Shown: piece by piece, positions 61,901 to 64,000 of the stretch
How the letters are laid out: every line of letters starts with the position of its first letter
How positions within the stretch are numbered: the first letter of the stretch is position 1
Assembly (NCBI GenBank): GCA_943736015.1
Contig: OX031069.1
Coordinates: 23,317,235-23,381,234 of the forward strand
Source: Tridacna crocea
Taxonomy: Eukaryota > Mollusca > Bivalvia > Cardiida > Cardiidae
Direction: 5' to 3'
Length of the DNA: 64,000 bases
Made by a program: the position numbers and the translations under genes
The notes under the pieces: generated by a model
The model's input: the letters and a program-made list of their open reading frames with translations, nothing else
What the model was told of the DNA's origin: nothing
Database searches by the model: none

Positions 61901-63322
61901 TTCAAACACACATCTTCTATCTCTTGGCTTAATGGTGCTGCCCCACAGAGTATCTTTTTGACAGAAGAAAGGTCATACTGTGATACTTTAGGGTATTTTG
62001 CAAACATCACCATCACAAAGGGAATCACATGTAGTTGGGTGGGCTGAAATACACAAATACGCAGTGCCCTTGCCAATTATGACACTCCTTCACCTTTGGT
62101 AATGAATCGATATATTTTACACATACATTTTCATAGGATGAAGTTGATTTTAATGCACCAATCGGATAGCTTGTTACAGCAGTTATTGTTCAAAATGTTT
62201 TAAAAGACTTTTGGATGAATATGCAGCTTTTTCCATAAATATTCAGATCTACCTGTTCAAAAGACAAATAACATCAAGTTACATTTCATGTTGTTGTCAA
62301 CAAATGCTCACAATTTGAACAAGTCTACAATTTTATCATCTGGTGAAGATTTACAAGAATTCTAGGTATGAAATTGTACCATATTACCACCATATGTCAA
62401 GTTATGTTTAGTTATCAGTATACATCCTAAAATGTGATCCTCGTTGACCCAGTTTCAATTCATACTGTAGTCGACCCTGGGTTACCGGGTATTTGGTTGG
62501 CGTTTTCTCCTTCTCATGAATTATTCATGAAGCATTTTGATTGGTAATCTCAATTTTTCTTTGAGAAAATTCAAACTACTTTTATCACAAATATACTGTC
62601 ATTTCTATTTTTAGTCACTGACAAAATGAAATTGCCCTCCCTACAAGAGAGATTGAATATTTTATCAATCTTTCGATTGGCTATTAGGGTACTTTCCGAC
62701 CATATGAATATTCATAGGAAACGAAGATTTGCTAGTCAATTTTCCCAGGGGTAATGCATGGAGAGAAACGTAATGCTTAAACCTGGGTTCAGAGGATGTC
62801 AGTAAACAGCTTAGAGACAACCTGGGTAGAAAGGGTAGAAAACACTGTGGGAAAAGAAGAAATTGCTCGTTACGAGCAATTTCTTCTTTTCCCTCAGTGT
62901 TTTCAAAAGACTTCTACTGCAGACACATAAAAACCAGGGCTTGTTTGGGAAAGGGTTAACACAGATATGCGATATGCTAAATGACCGAAGCTGTTGATGC
63001 GCCATAAAACAACATTCATTCATTCATTCATTCATTTATCAAATACATGTATATCATTCAAATATATCAATGCAAAGAAATAAGTCAAAAGCTAGCACAT
63101 TCAGTTTTGCCCCCAAAAAATGTTACAAGAACTGCAAAATATCAAAGACAAACCTTATACTTTTGAATTAACTCGAGAAATGAGTCGGGAGTAAATTTAC
63201 TCATCACGACCACATTGGCACCCATTGAGTGTCCATTAGCCGTCAGCAAGTACAAGCCGTAGGCGTGAAACATGGGCAGCATCAGCACCAAGGTTGCATT
63301 CTTCTTGACAGCATCCATTGCA
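38144..63322 (-). CDS. Peroxisomal 4-coumarate-CoA-ligase/luciferase-like acyl-CoA synthetase, C-terminal six exons
   Basis: ANL-superfamily enzymes activate a carboxylic acid with ATP and pass it to CoA. Six minus-strand exons join in phase to give about 319 residues, against about 540 for the full family; the ATP P-loop exon (SSGTTGLPKG) should lie beyond base 64000. Visible in order: LPMFHAYGL (luciferase His motif region), KILCGAAPLSQEI, QGYGMTE (core motif A5), GEIWVKGPQVAKGYLN, GWVRTGD (A7), GYLYIVGRLKELIKFKG (A8 hinge) and PRTLSGKILRR with the catalytic lysine (A10). All expected residues are intact. The C-terminus SKL is a type 1 peroxisome signal. The substrate cannot be read from the sequence: medium- or long-chain fatty acid or an aromatic acid are all possible. 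One 17.8-kb intron contains the THAP-DDE gene on the other strand. Confidence 0.92.
38336..38798 (+). mobile_element. Two TTAA MITEs, first degenerate
   Basis: 38336-38500 decayed; 38581-38798 retains both TTAA with an imperfect hairpin. Confidence 0.7.
38985..39342 (-). mobile_element. Truncated MITE and complete type A MITE sharing a TTAA
   Basis: 38985-39113 lacks its left arm; 39111-39342 is complete and ends 22 bp beyond the donor of the 39365-39613 exon. Confidence 0.82.
39365..39613 (-). CDS. Acyl-CoA synthetase exon, A8 hinge
   Basis: Minus-strand tttgcag/GTGATC at 39613 to TTGCAG/gtatgg at 39365, phase 1 both sides. It encodes GDLGMEDQDGYLYIVGRLKE, FKGLQVAPASLEDVLL and GIPDERAGELPKAFVV. 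Confidence 0.95.
39649..39848. mobile_element. TTAA MITE, type D
   Basis: Complete: TTAACCCTTAGGCTGCTAAG ... hairpin GATCAAGATCAGACTGCACA ... GATAAGGGTTAA, 35 bp from the acyl-CoA synthetase exon acceptor. Confidence 0.85.
39971..40223 (+). mobile_element. TTAA MITE, type C, duplicated left end
   Basis: GTTACAAACCCTTTCCCAAA occurs twice in tandem at the left end; hairpin AGGAGAAATTGCTCGTAACA. Confidence 0.82.
40286..40507 (-). mobile_element. TTAA MITE, type A
   Basis: Right TTAA mutated to TTAT; a small end fragment lies at 40224-40285. Confidence 0.82.
40619..40967 (+). mobile_element. Truncated MITE then complete type A MITE
   Basis: 40619-40745 has a shortened hairpin (GGAGAAAATTTTCACC); 40740-40967 is complete. 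Confidence 0.78.
41045..41240 (-). mobile_element. SINE with CTCATAACCATAAGG head
   Basis: Reverse complement of the element at 59045-59257 over its full length: head GAGGTAGAGC...CTCATAACCATAAGG, B-box-like GAGTTCAATACC, tail TTCTCAATCGATGTAAAATA. Confidence 0.8.
41291..41435 (-). CDS. Acyl-CoA synthetase exon, GEIWVKGP and TGD motifs
   Basis: Minus-strand ttaacag/ATTG at 41435 to GAACTG/gtatgc at 41291, phase 0 to 1. It encodes TLKPVKRGEQGEIWVKGPQ and EGWVRTG; the D of TGD starts the next exon. Confidence 0.92.
41585..41860 (-). mobile_element. tRNA-derived SINE (family 2)
   Basis: Minus strand head GCATAGCTCAGTTGGTAGAG with B box GGGTTCGATCCCC, body with TACGGGGGATAGTGC complement, end at GCGACGATAA. 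Copy at 43785-44070 is collinear. Confidence 0.78.
41868..42525. mobile_element. Type B MITE pair in inverted order plus truncated type A
   Basis: 41868-42097 (B, plus), 42134-42360 (B, minus), then 42360-42525 (A, minus, left end lost). Confidence 0.83.
42555..42835. repeat. C-rich/G-rich inverted block upstream of the THAP gene
   Basis: Left part is rich in CCCCCGAGGACAATTCCCCC-type motifs; right part has the complements (GGAATTGTCCTCGG, AATGGTCCTCGGGGGG) and G runs up to twelve. It can fold as an imperfect hairpin, and the runs fit G-quadruplex sequence rules. Confidence 0.8.
42836..43333 (+). promoter_or_regulatory. Probable promoter region of the THAP-DDE gene
   Basis: 498 bp before ATG 43334. 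It holds a type D MITE remnant (42885-42985) and a direct repeat of GCCGAGTAGACTGCAAACTA (42538) as CGCCGAGTAGACTACAAACA (43079). No convincing TATA box; the assignment rests on position. Confidence 0.35.
43334..43645 (+). CDS. THAP exon
   Basis: ATG at 43334 begins MADNTENVNLLG; the finger is CCYGPCNSD...KCRRWVQACGREN...RWTYICSRHF, with Cys-Cys-Cys-His ligands and a PDPIPAQ end. Donor CCCAG/gtgaaa, phase 0. Confidence 0.88.
43334..56254 (+). CDS. THAP zinc-finger / DDE_Tnp_4 transposase-derived gene, six exons, probably domesticated
   Basis: Six exons join with matching phases to about 1,095 residues. Order: THAP C2CH zinc finger (residues 1-104), a 534-residue exon built largely of a 9-residue Gln/Ser/Asn repeat, a short basic exon, two coiled-coil exons, then helix-turn-helix (LMMMKLRHGFPNRDLAYRFG) and a DDE_Tnp_4 nuclease fold. 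This architecture matches ISL2EU/Harbinger-like transposases and their descendants. At the three catalytic positions by family alignment from memory I see Asn (LNCLVIL, family DCTEI), Glu (VVAEHDF, family LADRGF) and Glu (AHSERVI, retained), so nuclease activity is doubtful. I see no terminal inverted repeats bounding the gene, and it has five introns. It lies in an intron of the opposite-strand acyl-CoA synthetase gene. Likely a nuclear DNA-binding protein; biological role unknown. Confidence 0.82.
43785..44070 (-). mobile_element. tRNA-derived SINE (family 2)
   Basis: Shares TCGTCGC(C/T)ACCGGTTGCCCAT and GTTACGGGGGATAGTGCA with 41585-41860; B box complement GGATTCGAACCC. Confidence 0.78.
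44134..44593. mobile_element. Two type A MITEs in inverted orientation
   Basis: 44134-44355 (plus) and 44371-44593 (minus), separated by a repeat of ATGTTTGGTAATGAGTT. Confidence 0.8.
44594..45817. other. THAP-DDE intron 1 remainder with three MITEs
   Basis: 44881-45109 type A minus (complete); 45378-45593 plus and 45590-45768 minus, both degenerate. 45110-45377 shows nothing. Confidence 0.7.
45818..47419 (+). CDS. 9-residue-repeat exon of the THAP-DDE gene
   Basis: ttattgcag/GTC to GATGTT/gtaagt, 534 codons, phase 0. It begins VSQISQKRKLEAP, then repeats of the type SLNQVSPTY and, from about 46660 to 47110, a more regular ANHVSQIGS (27-bp unit, often with GTGTCACAGATA). No fold is expected; Q/N/S-rich low complexity. 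Confidence 0.82.
47581..47811 (+). mobile_element. TTAA MITE, type A
   Basis: Left TTAA changed to TTGA; it ends 51 bp before THAP-DDE exon 3. Confidence 0.82.
47863..47961 (+). CDS. THAP-DDE exon 3
   Basis: catttgcag/AGACAG to ACAG/gtgagt, 33 codons, phase 0. It encodes RQRLPAQLERGRSRSETSEN and SSQKEHIQ; basic, helix-prone. Confidence 0.7.
47972..48420 (+). repeat. MITE left half joined to a CCCCC-type element
   Basis: 47972-48080 MITE; 48084-48420 starts CCCCCCCTCC, contains GGGGGTATACTAGAATTGCC and ends CGTGACAGCTCTAGTT, as in other elements of that type. A SINE scrap follows at 48440-48500. Confidence 0.6.
48499..48726 (+). mobile_element. TTAA MITE, type A
   Basis: Right end GGTTAAGAGTTTAA; hairpin intact. 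Confidence 0.8.
48974..50363 (+). mobile_element. AGCTCACCTAAGCAC element interrupted by a MITE
   Basis: Head TTTAGCTCACCTAAGCACAT, internal units with ATAACTCTAC...GAGTTATTTCCCTTTGA, tail ACTCAGGTGAGCGATATAGG and hairpin GGACCATCATGGTCCTCTTG ending 11 bp before THAP-DDE exon 4. Confidence 0.75.
49088..49316 (+). mobile_element. TTAA MITE inside the previous element
   Basis: Both TTAA; it interrupts the head-proximal part (GCCAAACTTGC/TTAA ... TTAA/AATATATATGACC). Confidence 0.87.
50375..50426 (+). CDS. THAP-DDE exon 4
   Basis: catttacag/GTCTAC to TTAAAG/gtgagt, phase 0 to 1. It encodes VYLETINRLVIEKSNLK, coiled coil. Its pyrimidine tract coincides with the 3' end of a repeat element (48974-50363). 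Confidence 0.72.
52668..52920 (+). mobile_element. tRNA-derived SINE
   Basis: Same family as 17352-17655: B box GGTTCGATCCC (52711-52721), then TTTCTTTCC, GGATTCATTCCTCTTCC and tail ending ACAATACAATCAATCACT. Confidence 0.78.
53150..53200 (+). mobile_element. 3' terminal fragment of an AGCTCACCTGAG element
   Basis: TTGAGCGATACAGGGCCATG then TTGGCCCTCTTGTTTT; its T-rich end leads into the acceptor of THAP-DDE exon 5. Confidence 0.65.
53230..53336 (+). CDS. THAP-DDE exon 5, coiled coil
   Basis: caactgtag/AGGAG to AAACAG/gtaaca, phase 1 to 0. It encodes EEVKDLTRRLKTSERRVSKL and LTWAIESLQNLKQ in heptad pattern. Confidence 0.78.
53942..54150 (+). mobile_element. TTAA MITE, type A, degenerate ends
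   Basis: Hairpin with reduced loop (GCTGGAAACAGC). Confidence 0.72.
54300..54960 (+). repeat. CCCCCGCAAAACGAA-type element interrupted by a MITE
   Basis: Begins ACCCCTGCAAAACGAATG; continues AACTCCTCCTACAGTTTTCC; interrupted at 54653-54890 by a type A MITE (plus), then resumes TTTGCAAGACACAATTCTC. Confidence 0.7.
55139..56254 (+). CDS. THAP-DDE last exon, HTH and DDE_Tnp_4 domain
   Basis: tcaattcag/AATCCT, phase 0, to TGA at 56252-56254, 371 codons. HTH near residues 120-165 of the exon. The DDE-like core has Asn at codon 55754-55756, Glu at 55979-55981 and Glu at 56120-56122, where active relatives have Asp, Asp and Glu. Possible AATAAA signals follow at 56393 (inside a MITE) and 56572. 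Confidence 0.88.
   Translation, partial: NPTIEGLQAYQRHLQKEAGVQTFSKPVRSQEVQTSFLCSSALANKIYQTVNKSEVQKVQIKEDLDRIKQIDCFLYEKISKKGALFEFYTGLTVKQFDHLFSFVGPRVSKMPDIDGNGTSSKPEKKLCLQDQMFLMMMKLRHGFPNRDLAYRFGVSSNTVSCILNRWIEILHYQIMFLKKMFPSRELIRQNMPEYLQSFRKLRIVLNCLVILTEQPIDLSEDENMFLCDRYPETIKVVIGITPSGAVSFISDAYEGNVMEKDIVLNSGLIDLLEAGDLVVAEHDFFISEALQAKHCDLIKPPFVAKWEKLTPQKEIQIKNINRVRAHSERVIDRMKRFKIIGGILPHGLKPVISKVVHIVGFLVNYQPPFDD
56329..56880. mobile_element. Three MITE remnants downstream of the THAP-DDE stop
   Basis: 56329-56550 minus, degenerate ends; 56630-56800 decayed; 56799-56880 left arm only. Confidence 0.65.
57130..57317 (-). mobile_element. TTAA MITE with hairpin replaced
   Basis: Left arm to 57230, then right-end type sequence TGCAAGTGCTTTCAACTTTG; hairpin absent. 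Confidence 0.6.
57437..57968 (+). mobile_element. tRNA-derived SINE split by a MITE at TTAA
   Basis: SINE 57437-57717 (B box GGTTCGATCAC, 57490-57500) ends AATAGCG; MITE 57718-57948 (type A, minus) occupies its TTAA; the SINE resumes ACACCATACATTTGATCAAT. Confidence 0.85.
58005..58275 (+). mobile_element. Half MITE fused to half AGCTCACCTGAG element
   Basis: MITE left arm through GGTAACCAGCATTTTT (58005-58104) joins directly TAGCTCACCTGAGCACGAAG; that element stops after one partial unit (GGTCAGGATGTTTATT). Confidence 0.75.
58369..58998. mobile_element. Two TTAA MITEs, opposite orientation
   Basis: 58369-58596 (minus, both TTAA) and 58771-58998 (plus, right end GGTAAAAAGCTAA). Confidence 0.8.
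59045..59257 (+). mobile_element. SINE with CTCATAACCATAAGG head
   Basis: Inverted partner of 41045-41240; its tail ends 11 bp from the acyl-CoA synthetase exon at 59269. Confidence 0.8.
59269..59366 (-). CDS. Acyl-CoA synthetase exon, YGMTE motif
   Basis: Minus-strand attacag/GATATG at 59366 to ATGAAG/gtaaat at 59269, 98 nt, phase 1 to 0. It encodes GYGMTEVGVTHLNTDEEYRY and SVGKLVPLVEMK. It is not an ATG-initiated reading frame and was found by looking for the A5 motif in the gap. A SINE abuts it at 59257. Confidence 0.88.
59435..59663 (-). mobile_element. TTAA MITE, type A
   Basis: Complete, one of the least diverged copies, 68 bp outside the 59269-59366 exon. Confidence 0.9.
59664..60676. 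other. Intron: 28-bp palindrome and a hairpin MITE, otherwise empty
   Basis: Perfect palindrome at 59791-59818 (half-site TTGATATCGTCACT). Hairpin at 60406-60560 with arms AATCAACTGGTTATTTTT and complement, both containing AAATATCTC/GAGATATTT. No exon recognised. Confidence 0.6.
60677..60891 (-). mobile_element. TTAA MITE, type A, asymmetric hairpin
   Basis: Both TTAA; the second hairpin arm is shortened (GCGTTTTCTCCTGTTTTC). Confidence 0.78.
61175..61837 (-). mobile_element. Three type A MITEs in tandem, same orientation
   Basis: 61175-61403 complete; 61404-61585 lacks its left end and follows directly; 61610-61837 complete on the right. They end 34 bp from the exon at 61872. Confidence 0.83.
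61872..62043 (-). CDS. Acyl-CoA synthetase exon, CGAAPL region
   Basis: Minus-strand tttcag/CCC at 62043 to ATCAAG/gtttgt at 61872, phase 0 to 1. It encodes PTQLHVIPFVMVMFAKYP and YDLSSVKKILCGAAPLSQEI. Confidence 0.9.
62044..62825. other. Intron sequence, nothing recognised
   Basis: AT-rich; a worn MITE end may lie at 62285-62350 (CAACAAATGCTCACAATTTG). No reading frame with splice context. Confidence 0.4.
62826..62959 (-). mobile_element. TTAA MITE, type C, left half missing
   Basis: Hairpin GAAATTGCTCGTTACGAGCA and right arm to GGGAAAGGGTTAA. A CATT microsatellite lies at 63015-63036. Confidence 0.8.
63154..63322 (-). CDS. Acyl-CoA synthetase exon, LPMFHAYGL region
   Basis: Minus-strand acceptor attttag/TGCA at 63322, donor AAG/gtttgt at 63154, ending phase 0. 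It encodes KKNATLVLMLPMFHAYGLYL and SKFTPDSFLELIQKYK. Confidence 0.9.
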
Positions 63323-63380
63323 CTAAAATAGTAAAACGAAATGCACTAGTTATTCACATATTATCAAACAGTCCTCAGTT

Positions 63381-63795
63381 TTAATTACACTGAAAGTAGG
63401 ATTTTGAAAACATTGTGGGAAATGGAGAAAAATGATTGTCACCACCACTTTCTCCTTTTCCCTCTTTCTGTTTACTCTTAACTCATTACCAAACAACAAT
63501 ATTTTAGACTGGTTCAAAGTGAAAGCATTTGCAGAAGACAAAGGTGACTGAAAAATTGAAATTTGATCTGGGTAGAAAACACTGTGGAAAAAGGAGAAAA
63601 TGCTGGTTACCAGCATTTTCTCCTTTTCCTACAGTGTTTTCAAAAGGCTTTTTTTCTCAGGGGCGTCAAAAAGAGGGATTAAGTGGTAATGGGTTAATTA
63701 CACGGAAAGTAGGATTTTGAACACATTGGGAAATGGAGAAAAATGATGGTCACCACCATTTTCTCCTTTTCCCTCTTTCTGTTCACTCTTAAAAG
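63381..63795. mobile_element. Type A MITE between two direct copies of a 100-bp decayed MITE
   Basis: 63381-63480 and 63697-63795 both read GAAAGTAGGATTTTGAA ... TTTCTCCTTTTCCCTCTTTC; the intact element 63478-63697 with both TTAA sits between them. Confidence 0.75.
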
Positions 63796-63844
63796 ACATC
63801 TTATTTGAGTCTTTAAGGTACTGCCCGCAAATTACATGTATTTC

Positions 63845-64000
63845 GTTATACTGGTACCCCTGCAAAACGAATGTTTTCGGGGATATACTGGAAACAGCCC
63901 ATCCGTCCATGTAACAAGTTTAGCAATTACACTAACCACAATACATGTTGCTTAATCATCACGGGGAAATACATCAAACTGTATCGCTGTGAAAGCTTGC
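63845..64000 (+). repeat. CCCCTGCAAAACGAA-type element, start
   Basis: GGTACCCCTGCAAAACGAAT and GGATATACTGGAAACAGCCC match the head at 18169; it continues past the window. Confidence 0.6.

Overview
This is nuclear DNA from an invertebrate animal, most likely a bivalve mollusc. The genes are split into small exons by AT-rich introns packed with repeats. Several repeat families resemble ones common in bivalve genomes: the AGCTCACCTGAGCAC...GGTGAGCT elements with about 145-bp internal units, the CCCCCGCAAAACGAA elements, and tRNA-headed SINEs. The species cannot be fixed from this window. There are no rRNA genes, CRISPR arrays or bacterial-style operons.

Three protein-coding genes can be reconstructed by joining exons whose splice sites and reading phases agree throughout. 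(1) Plus strand, from before base 1 to 36508: the orthologue of ICE2 (NARG2), a subunit of the little elongation complex that supports RNA polymerase II transcription of small nuclear RNA genes. The window holds 17 exons (one of them a tentative 21-nt micro-exon); only the extreme N-terminus is missing. (2) Minus strand, 38144 to beyond 63322: a 4-coumarate-CoA-ligase/luciferase-like acyl-CoA synthetase ending in SKL, a peroxisomal targeting signal. Six C-terminal exons are visible. It converges on ICE2 tail to tail, with 1.6 kb between the stop codons. (3) Plus strand, 43334-56254, lying wholly inside a 17.8-kb intron of gene 2: a six-exon gene joining a THAP zinc finger, a 534-residue exon dominated by a 9-residue repeat, coiled-coil exons and a DDE_Tnp_4-type transposase domain. 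Two of the three catalytic acidic positions appear substituted, so it looks like a domesticated transposase.

Nearly everything else is repeats. The dominant one is a family of roughly 230-bp elements flanked by TTAA, with ends TTAACCC.../...GGGTTAA and a 50-60-bp perfect hairpin in the middle. These have the hallmarks of piggyBac-type MITEs. About 70 whole or partial copies are present, roughly one per kilobase, in at least four subfamilies.

The most striking structure is in ICE2 at 27356-34637: a 7.3-kb array of about 95 tandem 69-bp units inside one intron. Every unit is a copy of the 3' splice site of the following exon, including its first exonic bases, so the real acceptor at 34637/34638 is simply the last member of a train of look-alike acceptors. 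A second decoy occurs in the same gene: the 3' end of the last intron is duplicated 13.6 kb upstream, at 22600-22873.
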